Assembly (NCBI GenBank): GCA_029262095.1
Contig: JAJDAB010000029.1
Location: 1-6,627, forward strand
DNA: 6,627 nt
Reading direction: 5' to 3'
From: Candidatus Hydrogenedentota bacterium
Lineage (GTDB): Bacteria > Hydrogenedentota > Hydrogenedentia > Hydrogenedentales > SLHB01
Shown here: piece by piece, positions 1-5,571 of the stretch
How positions within the stretch are numbered: the first letter of the stretch is position 1
Layout of the letters: every line of letters begins with the position of its first letter
Position numbers and translations under genes: made by a program
The notes under the pieces: model-generated
Told to the model about the DNA's origin: nothing
Databases searched by the model: none
Seen by the model: the letters and a program-made list of their open reading frames with translations, nothing else

Positions 1-720
1 AACCTGATCGACCAGAACGTCGTCACTCAACAAAACCAATACCGTTCCGTCAGAGGTTTCACGGGTGGAAATGTTCACTAGGCGCGCGAGCTGGTCGAGC
101 GCAACGTCGCGATCATCGCGTATATCGTTCGCCGAGGAACCATTCAGTTCCGCATCGCGTATGCCTTGATTCAATTCCGCAATTCGAGTTGTCAACCCGT
201 TCAATTCCGGAACCAGATTGCGCACTTCCTCGTTCGCATTCGTCCGTAAATCGAACAAGCGCCGGGCCGTTTGGTTTAGGTTATCCGCCAGCGTCTGCGC
301 TTCCTGCAAGAACGCTTCTCGCACCGGAAAGTCTTCTACATTGTTGGAGAAATCGCTGAGCGAATCGAAAAACCGATCGATGCGCGTGCCGAACCCGTTC
401 TCGCCGGGCTCCAAGAATGCGTCTTCAAGTAAGACGTAATTATTCGCCTGGACCTCCGCGCTGCCGAGTCCGGAGACCTGATCGCGAAATGAACTGTCCA
501 GAAAACTATCTCTAATTCGGTCGATTCGAGAAACCAACACACCGCGACCAATTTGGCCAAACGGAAAAATGTTCGGCGATATCGTGCCGAGCTCTACCCG
601 CTGTCTGGAAAACCCTTCCTTATTCACATTGGCGATATTGTGCGCCGTGGTATCGAGCTGAACCTGGGCAGCCGCCATGCCCGATCGTGCCACCGCCAAT
701 GAACTAAACAGAGTACCCAA
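1..720 (-). CDS. flgK: Flagellar hook-associated protein 1 (FlgK), N-terminal part
   Basis: FlgK is the first hook-filament junction protein, secreted through the flagellar export apparatus and placed between the hook and the FlgL/filament. The 240 codons visible are open to the window edge, so the C-terminal half is missing. The N-terminus has the conserved flagellar rod/hook pattern: LFSSLAVARSGM near residues 4-15, then TTAHNIANVNKEGFSRQ near 24-40. A Leu/Asn-rich helical region follows, and the FlgK-typical SANDIRDDRDVALDQLA lies near residues 196-212. The start is the TTG at 718-720. No ATG or GTG lies in frame just upstream, a GGAGG sits 8 nt before it, and the protein then begins at the usual FlgK position. 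A sigma-28-like promoter lies about 80 bp upstream. FlgE is unlikely because of the RDxxLDQL region. Confidence 0.95.
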   Translation of the reverse strand, partial: MGTLFSSLAVARSGMAAAQVQLDTTAHNIANVNKEGFSRQRVELGTISPNIFPFGQIGRGVLVSRIDRIRDSFLDSSFRDQVSGLGSAEVQANNYVLLEDAFLEPGENGFGTRIDRFFDSLSDFSNNVEDFPVREAFLQEAQTLADNLNQTARRLFDLRTNANEEVRNLVPELNGLTTRIAELNQGIRDAELNGSSANDIRDDRDVALDQLARLVNISTRETSDGTVLVLLSDDVLVDQV

Positions 721-728
721 CGTCCGTA

Positions 729-733
729 CCTCC
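729..733 (-). promoter_or_regulatory. Ribosome binding site deciding the TTG start of flgK
   Basis: A perfect GGAGG (minus strand) lies 8 nt before the TTG at 718-720. No other plausible start codon lies in frame between it and the gene, so this site supports the non-ATG start. Confidence 0.8.
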
Positions 734-747
734 AGAATCCTATGCCA

Positions 748-771
748 GGGGTGCTTTGAAAGCGTGTCCCC
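748..771 (-). other. Possible hairpin in the flgK 5' leader
   Basis: On the minus strand GGGG (768-771) and CCCC (748-751) flank GCTT-TCA-AAGC (753-763), giving a two-part stem with a small asymmetric internal loop. It lies between the predicted transcription start and the ribosome binding site. It could affect translation of flgK or mean nothing; no T-run follows, so it is not a terminator. Confidence 0.3.
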
Positions 772-800
772 CCGCAAAGGATACGCAACCCGTATACCAA

Positions 801-828
801 TTATCGGCAGACAGGGAAATACCCTTTA
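801..828 (-). promoter_or_regulatory. Sigma-28 (FliA) promoter of flgK
   Basis: On the minus strand TAAA (825-828) is followed after 16 nt by a perfect GCCGATAA (801-808). The enterobacterial FliA consensus is TAAA-N15-GCCGATAA, so the -10 matches fully and the spacing is one longer. Transcription would start near 794, giving a leader of about 75 nt before flgK. flgK is a known FliA target in enteric bacteria, which fits. The spacer contains a short dyad, AGGG-AAATA-CCCT (812-824). Confidence 0.8.
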
Positions 829-871
829 GACAGGCGAATTCTGCGAAAGTAGCGATCTGGCGGTGGGAGAA

Positions 872-1291
872 CTAGGCGGCGTCTGCCGGGTCATCGGCAG
901 AATCTGCCCGCACCGTATCGGGCCGTGTGTACCAATAGGCCCAGAGGATGAGGAGGCCTTGGATGGGTAGGCGGATGTAATGGCCGTTGGGGGGCGCGAA
1001 ATCGAATTGTTCGGGATTCATCGCGGTATGGACATTGGCGGGGAAGACGGCGATGAGCAGGGCGATGGTCAACCATGCGCCGAGGATGCGCGTGCGTGGA
1101 ATGAATAGCAGCACGCCGCAGATGATTTCGGCGATGCCGCTGATGTAGACGAGCGCCGCATGCCAAGGCAGGTAATCCGGCATGATGTCGAGAAAGAAAT
1201 CCGGGTTGATGAAGTGGTTCACGCCGACGAAGATGTAGAACGCGCCCATTACGTATACGGTCACAAGTTTTAGGATGAGTAAAGTGCGCAC
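872..1291 (-). CDS. DoxX-like small integral membrane protein
   Basis: A protein of 139 aa with four hydrophobic stretches, near residues 4-24, 46-64, 70-86 and 108-121, so a probable four-helix inner-membrane protein. The motif FVGVNHFINPDFF (21-33), the GIAEIICGVLLF segment (52-63) and FPANVH (83-88) match DoxX/DoxX-like small membrane proteins, whose biochemical role is mostly undefined. I chose the GTG at 1289-1291: a GGAG lies 6 nt upstream and the first helix begins right after it. The frame stays open upstream to an ATG at 1412-1414, but that adds 41 residues unlike the family, read through an intergenic palindrome. The gene is 151 bp upstream of flgK in the same direction; flgK has its own promoter, so the two need not be linked. 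The charged C-terminal tail (after 122) is probably soluble. Confidence 0.8.
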   Translation of the reverse strand: MRTLLILKLVTVYVMGAFYIFVGVNHFINPDFFLDIMPDYLPWHAALVYISGIAEIICGVLLFIPRTRILGAWLTIALLIAVFPANVHTAMNPEQFDFAPPNGHYIRLPIQGLLILWAYWYTRPDTVRADSADDPADAA

Positions 1292-1384
1292 GGCGGTCTC
1301 CGGGAAGCTAAATGGTCTGCGTTGTGCAACGAGTCTACTAGAATCGCTCCGGAGTGCCAATTTTGCGATCCATGCAGCAGTACG

Positions 1385-1436
1385 CCCGCCCCTACGGATC
1401 ACTCCCGCGTTCACGGGAATGACCTGCAGGGGCGGG
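1385..1436. repeat. 52-nt imperfect palindrome, REP/dispersed-repeat-like
   Basis: One register pairs position 1385 with 1436 inward to 1407 with 1414, leaving a 6-nt loop. Of 23 positions, 19 are Watson-Crick, one is G-T (1396/1425) and three mismatch (1394/1427, 1398/1423, 1402/1419). The outer arms are CCCGCCCC and GGGGCGGG. The core, on the minus strand, is TCATTCCCGTGAACGCGGG, like dispersed ATTCCCGCG...CGCGGGAAT repeats known in many Gram-negative genomes (for example dRS3 in Neisseria). It lies downstream of the cysteine-rich gene. There is no T-run, so a dispersed palindrome or mRNA-stabilising element fits better than an intrinsic terminator. The remainder of the 198-bp gap between the genes shows no other clear signal. 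Confidence 0.7.
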
Positions 1437-1489
1437 AACCCTGGAATTGAGATATCCGCCTCAGCGTCGGAATTCCGAACGAGCGCCGA

Positions 1490-1948
1490 CTAAATTCCGA
1501 GCGCCTCGCAACATTTGTCCACGAACGATTTCTTTTCGATGGGTTTCGATGTGGTTGATTTCTCGGTCGGTTTGAGCGCGCTGGCGAATGCGGTTTGGAT
1601 GAACGCCTTCGTTCCTTCCTGCCCGGACATTGTTAATGTCACCGGACCATTCTTCGGTGCGAGTTCGATCACGAACGAAAAGAACGTGCAGCAATCCCGC
1701 TCAAAGGCGACGAAATCGAGGACGAGTTCTGCGTCCTTCCCCGCGAACTGGAATGCATAGCCGTTCTCGAGTTCTTCGGTCCGCTCGATTGCGGGGATAA
1801 ACGCTGCCCTCAATTCCGCGCGCCGTTCTACTTTCGCCGGGTCCGAAAGGCTGCAGGTCAACGCCGCAGGTTCTGTAATCGAGGCCACTTTTCCATCTCC
1901 TAGGGCAACGGCCGCGGCTATCAATAAACCTGAACCCGCCAATACCAA
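1490..1948 (-). CDS. Cysteine-rich, probably exported protein of unknown function
   Basis: The open frame gives 152 aa from a TTG at 1946-1948, with AAGGA 8 nt before it. A hydrophobic stretch (residues 3-17) resembles the core of a signal peptide but lacks a basic N-region. The mature part has Cys32, a Cys pair at 86-87 in FERDCCTFFSF, and a second pair at 146-147 in the C-terminal tail. The tail (126-141) is rich in Lys, Ser and Thr. The ERxCC-F/F-E-L pattern followed by GPVxLxxxGxEGTKxFI resembles a hypothetical family I associate, from memory only, with MerR-type operons. Metal or thiol binding is an inference from the Cys residues and the MerR-like promoter. The better start is the ATG at 1970-1972 with a perfect AAGGAG, but its fourth codon is TAA. 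With that start the N-terminus would read MAR-stop-RTWGLVLAGSG, a normal signal peptide but for the stop. Confidence 0.65.
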   Translation of the reverse strand: MVLAGSGLLIAAAVALGDGKVASITEPAALTCSLSDPAKVERRAELRAAFIPAIERTEELENGYAFQFAGKDAELVLDFVAFERDCCTFFSFVIELAPKNGPVTLTMSGQEGTKAFIQTAFASALKPTEKSTTSKPIEKKSFVDKCCEALGI

Positions 1949-1960
1949 TCCCCATGTCCT

Positions 1961-1985
1961 TTATCGCGCCATGATTCGACTCCTT
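1961..1985 (-). other. AAGGAG-ATG start followed by a stop at codon 4
   Basis: On the minus strand AAGGAG (1980-1985) is followed after 7 nt by ATG (1970-1972), then GCG CGA TAA (stop at 1961-1963). The same frame continues into the cysteine-rich gene, and the missing piece would supply the basic N-region of its signal peptide. It is either a nonsense change or base error in the original start region, or a tiny leader ORF whose termination allows reinitiation at the TTG at 1948, 12 nt past the stop. Confidence 0.75.
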
Positions 1986-2000
1986 AGTTGGGAAAAAAGG

Positions 2001-2032
2001 AGCATAAACCCTGGTCCATACCCCATGGTCAA
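2001..2032 (-). promoter_or_regulatory. MerR-family-type promoter and operator
   Basis: On the minus strand the -35 TTGACC (2027-2032) is separated by 20 nt from the -10 TATGCT (2001-2006); reading TTATGC as the -10 gives 19 nt. Such an overlong spacer is the mark of promoters activated by MerR-family regulators. The spacer holds a centred dyad at 2008-2029 with ACC-n-TGG and CCA-n-GGT arms around a central TA, 7-8 of 11 positions pairing, as in MerR-type operators. Transcription would begin near 1994, just ahead of the AAGGAG at 1980-1985, so it drives the cysteine-rich gene. No merR-like gene lies in the window, so the regulator must be elsewhere. Confidence 0.7.
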
Positions 2033-2046
2033 GGCCTTTTTTCGAC

Positions 2047-2077
2047 TTGCCTCGTGTTCGACCTCACCTGCTATACT
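2047..2077 (+). promoter_or_regulatory. Likely housekeeping promoter of the acyl-CoA dehydrogenase gene
   Basis: TATACT (2072-2077) is preceded by TG at 2069-2070, an extended -10. A weak -35, TTGCCT (2047-2052), lies 19 nt upstream. Transcription would start near 2084, leaving about 40 nt before the ATG at 2124. It lies back to back with the MerR-type promoter; their -35 boxes are about 14 bp apart. Confidence 0.5.
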
Positions 2078-2123
2078 TACCGTTCAGTATCCAGGCTAAG
2101 CCGTAACAAATAAGGGCATTCTC

Positions 2124-3959
2124 ATGAGTGACAAGCTATTCGATAGACGCGATATTCAGTTTGTTCTGTACGAAATGTTGAATATGGAGTCGTTGTGCGA
2201 GCGCGAACGGTTTTCCGACCATTCGCGTGAGACGTTCGACCTTGTGCTCGACACGGCAGAGCAGGTCGCGATGGAAGTCTTCTGGCCGCATTATCAATCA
2301 ATGGACGCGGAAGGAGCGAAGTTCGACGGGAAAGATGTCACGCTTCCAAAGGGCATGCACGAAATCTGGGAAACGTCCAAAAAGGGCGGTTGGTTCGGAC
2401 CCGCGATGGATTACGATTGTGGTGGCCAGCAAATGCCTTATCTGATGCAGTCGACCATTTCGTATTTGTTCAATGCCGCGAACACGAGCGCATATATGTT
2501 CATTGGTCAAGCCGGCGGTGCCGCTTATTTGATCTATCTCTTTGGAACGCCGGAACAAAAAGAACAGTACCTCGAAAAACTGATGGGCGGCGGTTGGGGC
2601 GGGACGATGTGCTTGTCCGAACCCGACGTCGGCAGTTCGCTTGGAGACATCACGACGACGGCAATTCCTTCAGCCGATGGTGGTCACTACAAGATTAAAG
2701 GCGTCAAACGTTGGATCTCTTCCGGCGATCATGATCTTGGCGACAATATTGTGCATCCCGTGCTCGCGAAGATCGAAGGCGGCCCTCCGGGAACGAAAGG
2801 AATTAGTCTCTTCATCGTGCCGAAATACCGGCTTGACGAGAATGGCGAAGCCGGCGAATTCAACGATGTGTTAACCGCGGGCATCGAACATAAGTTGGGA
2901 CTGCGTGGGCAACCCACGGCAACGCTAAACCTCGGCGACAACGACGACTGCCACGGCTATTTGCTCGGGAATGAAAACGAAGGTCTGCGCGAGATGTTGC
3001 ATCTCGTGAATTCCGCGCGAATTCATACCGGCGTCCAGGCAATTGCGCAAGCATCCGCAGCATATCAGATCGCATTGAAGTACAGCCGCGAACGCATCCA
3101 AGGCCGCGAAGTCACCAATATGGATCCGGACCTTGAGGCGGTTACAATCATTCGCCATGCCGATGTTCGCCGCATGTTGCTTTGGCAAAAAGCGTATGTC
3201 GAAGGACTATTCTCGCTGCTCGGGTACTGCGCGTTGTTGTGGGACACGACGAACACAGGCGAGACCGAGGAAGAACGCGAACGTTCGGACGAATTGCTCG
3301 GCGTGCTCACGCCAGTGTGTAAGGCTTACGGATCGGATAAGTCGACTGAGTCGATTCGTCTCGCGATTCAATGCCTCGGCGGTGCAGGCTACACCGAAGA
3401 CTTCGCGCTCGGACAAATGCTCCGGGATAACAAAGTCTTCTCTATTTACGAGGGCACCAACGGTATCCAGGGACTCGACCTGCTCGGCCGACGTGTCGTG
3501 CGCAACAACGGATCGGCGTTCCGTGCGCTGATGGAAGAGATTGGTAAGACGCTCGTCGATTCGGATGGCGTTGAAGGCGTCGCGGATATTCGCGAGAAAG
3601 TGGCCGAAGCCCAGGACAAGATTGTGGCGGTCATGACCCATTTAGCCGGACTAGGCATGGGTGGCGAAGTTGCGCTGTACACCGCGAACTCAAGTCTGTT
3701 CTTGCGCATTTTCTCCGAGGTGTGCATTTCGTGGCAGTGGCTTGTGCAAGCGACAATCGCCCAACGGGCGCTCGACGCTGGAACGGATGAGACGGCGTTC
3801 TATACCAGCAAAGTCGAGACGGCACGATTCTATGTCAACAATACCCTGCCGCTCATGCATGCGAGCGCACAGATCATTATGGACAACGAACGCGGCGCTC
3901 TCGATTTTGAAGACGCCTGGTTCGGCGGCGAGGGCGTCCCAGCAACCGCTGGCGCATAG
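2124..3959 (+). CDS. Acyl-CoA dehydrogenase, long (DmdC/FadE-like) form
   Basis: A cytoplasmic FAD enzyme that makes the alpha-beta double bond in an acyl-CoA and passes electrons to electron-transfer flavoprotein. At 611 aa it has the long architecture: a short N-terminal extension (about 1-40), the N-terminal helical domain (to about 155), the middle beta domain (about 160-275), the C-terminal helical domain (about 285-455) and an extra C-terminal domain (about 470-595). The FAD/substrate segment is MCLSEPDVGSS (162-172), with KRWISSG around Trp197. SRERIQGRE lies at 321-329, and IQCLGGAGYTED precedes SIYEGTNGIQ, in which Glu443 sits at the position of the catalytic base. Members include 3-methylmercaptopropionyl-CoA dehydrogenase (DmdC) and general fatty acyl-CoA dehydrogenases; the substrate cannot be read here. 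The ATG has AAGGG 7 nt upstream. No beta-oxidation partner is adjacent, and a terminator follows, so it looks monocistronic. Confidence 0.95.
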   Translation: MSDKLFDRRDIQFVLYEMLNMESLCERERFSDHSRETFDLVLDTAEQVAMEVFWPHYQSMDAEGAKFDGKDVTLPKGMHEIWETSKKGGWFGPAMDYDCGGQQMPYLMQSTISYLFNAANTSAYMFIGQAGGAAYLIYLFGTPEQKEQYLEKLMGGGWGGTMCLSEPDVGSSLGDITTTAIPSADGGHYKIKGVKRWISSGDHDLGDNIVHPVLAKIEGGPPGTKGISLFIVPKYRLDENGEAGEFNDVLTAGIEHKLGLRGQPTATLNLGDNDDCHGYLLGNENEGLREMLHLVNSARIHTGVQAIAQASAAYQIALKYSRERIQGREVTNMDPDLEAVTIIRHADVRRMLLWQKAYVEGLFSLLGYCALLWDTTNTGETEEERERSDELLGVLTPVCKAYGSDKSTESIRLAIQCLGGAGYTEDFALGQMLRDNKVFSIYEGTNGIQGLDLLGRRVVRNNGSAFRALMEEIGKTLVDSDGVEGVADIREKVAEAQDKIVAVMTHLAGLGMGGEVALYTANSSLFLRIFSEVCISWQWLVQATIAQRALDAGTDETAFYTSKVETARFYVNNTLPLMHASAQIIMDNERGALDFEDAWFGGEGVPATAGA

Positions 3960-3991
3960 GCATCACTGCACGCTCACCTGAGTTGTCGCTC

Positions 3992-4034
3992 AAATCGGCG
4001 GTCCGGCGTTGCGGGGCCGCCGATTTCTTTGTTT
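3992..4034 (+). terminator. Intrinsic terminator after the acyl-CoA dehydrogenase gene
   Basis: A 13-bp stem pairs 3992-4004 with 4014-4026, including one G-T pair, around a 9-nt loop. It is GC-rich at the top, and a T-rich tract (TTTCTTTGTTT, 4024-4034) follows. It begins 32 nt after the stop codon. Confidence 0.9.
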
Positions 4035-4053
4035 GCGATATAGCGACGGCGGC

Positions 4054-4083
4054 TTGACACCTCCTACCATCGTTTCCGACAAT
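4054..4083 (+). promoter_or_regulatory. Possible promoter of the metallophosphoesterase gene
   Basis: A perfect -35 TTGACA (4054-4059) and a weaker -10 GACAAT (4078-4083) are 18 nt apart, just downstream of the terminator. The leader to the ATG would be about 58 nt. A strong GGAGGG (4135-4140) lies 7 nt before that ATG. Confidence 0.5.
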
Positions 4084-4147
4084 GAATGGCTGTGCCATAA
4101 AATCAGTTGATGCAGTTGTAAAATAGGTCCGTTCGGAGGGGACTTCC

Positions 4148-4990
4148 ATGCATTTTTCACGTCGGCAATTTATCGGATTGATGGGTGCGGCCAGTATGGC
4201 GGGATGCGCGCGGACCAAAGACGTCTTCCAATCGTCGAAGAAAGCGGTATCAAATATTAAGATGCCTTCTGTTGGCGGGTCCGGCCCATTTACATTTGCG
4301 GCCGTCGGCGATCTGCACATTCTCGATGCACGGAGTACGTCTATCGTCAATCGAGCCACCGATATGATCAACGAGATGGACAACGTGCAGTTCACGGCGG
4401 TGCTGGGCGACCTGGCCAGCGATGGCGAATTGGTTGAGCTCAGGCTTGCGAAGCAGTCGCTCGATCGCTTGGAGCGGCCTTACTATTGTGTGCCCGGCAA
4501 TCATGACGCTCATATCTATTCTGAAGATATGTTCGGCAATTATCGAAATGAGTTCGACGAGACGCATTGGCGCGAAGACGACACCGGTTGGCTGTTTATT
4601 GGCCTCGATACCTGCGAGGGAAATAAGAGCGACGTGACGGTACGAAACGATCAGATTCAGTGGCTGACTAAAGTTGCCGAACGAACGAACGCCAATCGGC
4701 CCATCGCGATCTTGGGCCATCATCCGTTTAACCCGAACACTAAAGCGTACCGCGTCGTAAATGCGGATGACGTGCTGGGCATTTTCTCGGGGCACAACTT
4801 GAAGCTTGTTGCCTCGGGACATTACCACGGCAATCAAGAAGAAACGCAGGACGGGACGTTGTTCACAACGACCGCATGTTGTTCGATAACACGCAATAAT
4901 TTCGACGATACGACGTCGAAAGGCTTTCGCCTCTTTCATATCGATTCGGATAATTCTATTACGACGGAATACGTCGAGGTAGAGGCGTAG
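4148..4990 (+). CDS. Tat-exported metallophosphoesterase, probable lipoprotein
   Basis: A calcineurin-like phosphoesterase of 280 aa using a two-metal site to hydrolyse phosphate esters. The N-terminus has a twin-arginine motif, SRRQFIG (4-10), a hydrophobic stretch, then MAGC with Cys20 as a lipobox-like site, so it is probably folded in the cytoplasm, exported by Tat and anchored by lipid. Metal ligands are in the expected order: GDLH (Asp55, His57), GDLASDGE (Asp88), GNHD (Asn118, His119), LGHHP (His191) and GHYHG (His225, His227). No extra domain is present; the length is that of a bare catalytic domain plus signal. It resembles the CpdA-type (cyclic-nucleotide phosphodiesterase) and phosphatase branches, but the substrate cannot be decided, and an extracytoplasmic location argues against a role on intracellular cAMP. 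It is bounded upstream by a terminator; the gene downstream starts 83 bp later. Confidence 0.9.
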   Translation: MHFSRRQFIGLMGAASMAGCARTKDVFQSSKKAVSNIKMPSVGGSGPFTFAAVGDLHILDARSTSIVNRATDMINEMDNVQFTAVLGDLASDGELVELRLAKQSLDRLERPYYCVPGNHDAHIYSEDMFGNYRNEFDETHWREDDTGWLFIGLDTCEGNKSDVTVRNDQIQWLTKVAERTNANRPIAILGHHPFNPNTKAYRVVNADDVLGIFSGHNLKLVASGHYHGNQEETQDGTLFTTTACCSITRNNFDDTTSKGFRLFHIDSDNSITTEYVEVEA

Positions 4991-5017
4991 TATATACTCT
5001 TGAAACTGATCGGCAAT

Positions 5018-5048
5018 GTGCGTTACGTCGGTTTATCAGACAACGCAC
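5018..5048 (+). other. Inverted repeat in the leader of the 162-aa gene
   Basis: GTGCGTT (5018-5024) and AACGCAC (5042-5048) form a perfect 7-bp stem with a 17-nt loop. A short run of T (5060-5064) follows after about 11 nt, too far for a standard terminator. It may end transcription of the upstream gene weakly, be an operator or shape the leader mRNA. I see no convincing separate promoter here. Confidence 0.4.
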
Positions 5049-5073
5049 TTAGCCTTACATTTTTGGAGGAATT

Positions 5074-5562
5074 ATGGCCACTAACCTCAAGCAGGAACTC
5101 GTATGGCAAGGCCGTCTTCATCTCGGAGATGAGCCGGGCGTATACGGTGATGCCACCTATTCCGGACTGGCGGCTGAATTGCCGCTAACGGTGTATCGTA
5201 TGGATCCGGCTGCCACGTCATTTGATGTGGTTCTAGATACAGAAAACCTCAACACATTTACGGCTTTTCCTGGACACAATCCAGGCCACGAAATCACGAT
5301 CGTGTTCTATGATCCTCATGCGACCCAACCGAACCAATTCGTCGAGCGACCTTTACCACCAGTTCTATTTACAACCGCTGATAACAACCACAAAGTGATT
5401 CCGGTGAATGTAGGAAACAAAACCGGTCCATTTCGTGTTTCCGTTCGCTTTCGATGCGACACGGAGGTAAAACCAGGACTTTATGACGACTTCGTCTGGA
5501 AACGTCTTTCGTTGCTCGCCAAGAATTTCGCGTTTTATGCGTCGTTCGGTTTTCCGAGTTAG
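5074..5562 (+). CDS. Hypothetical protein, 162 aa
   Basis: I do not recognise this protein. It has a strong GGAGG (5065-5069) only 4 nt before the ATG, so it is likely translated. There is no signal peptide or membrane segment, and only one Cys (in RFRCD, near residue 127), suggesting a soluble cytoplasmic protein. Alternating hydrophobic and polar stretches with many Pro, Gly and Asn suggest a mostly beta fold; examples are ATSFDVVLD (47-55), HEITIVFYDPH (72-82) and GPFRVSVRFRCD (117-128). The C-terminus is aromatic and basic (WKRLSLLAKNFAFYASF, from about 142). It follows the metallophosphoesterase gene by 83 bp and faces rsmI tail to tail. Shared function with the phosphoesterase is possible from proximity only. 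Confidence 0.75.
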   Translation: MATNLKQELVWQGRLHLGDEPGVYGDATYSGLAAELPLTVYRMDPAATSFDVVLDTENLNTFTAFPGHNPGHEITIVFYDPHATQPNQFVERPLPPVLFTTADNNHKVIPVNVGNKTGPFRVSVRFRCDTEVKPGLYDDFVWKRLSLLAKNFAFYASFGFPS

Positions 5563-5571
5563 GTTTTGATT

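Noticed and set aside
1341..1360. Sigma-54-like TGGCAC-GC pattern upstream of the DoxX-like gene (minus strand)
   Set aside because: The GG and GC elements are 9 nt apart instead of 10, and the -12 box lacks the usual TT before GC.
1701..1955. Overlapping minus-strand frame starting ATG at 1955, suggesting a frameshifted N-terminus of the cysteine-rich gene
   Set aside because: The translation is Arg-rich and unlike a protein; the main frame already gives a good signal-peptide core.
3207..3641. Minus-strand frame of 144 codons within the acyl-CoA dehydrogenase gene
   Set aside because: It is a shadow of codon bias in the real gene; no start signal or family match.
4250..4939. Long minus-strand frame of 229 codons opposite the metallophosphoesterase
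   Set aside because: It has no ribosome binding site or recognisable domain, and the opposite strand carries a complete gene with all metal motifs.
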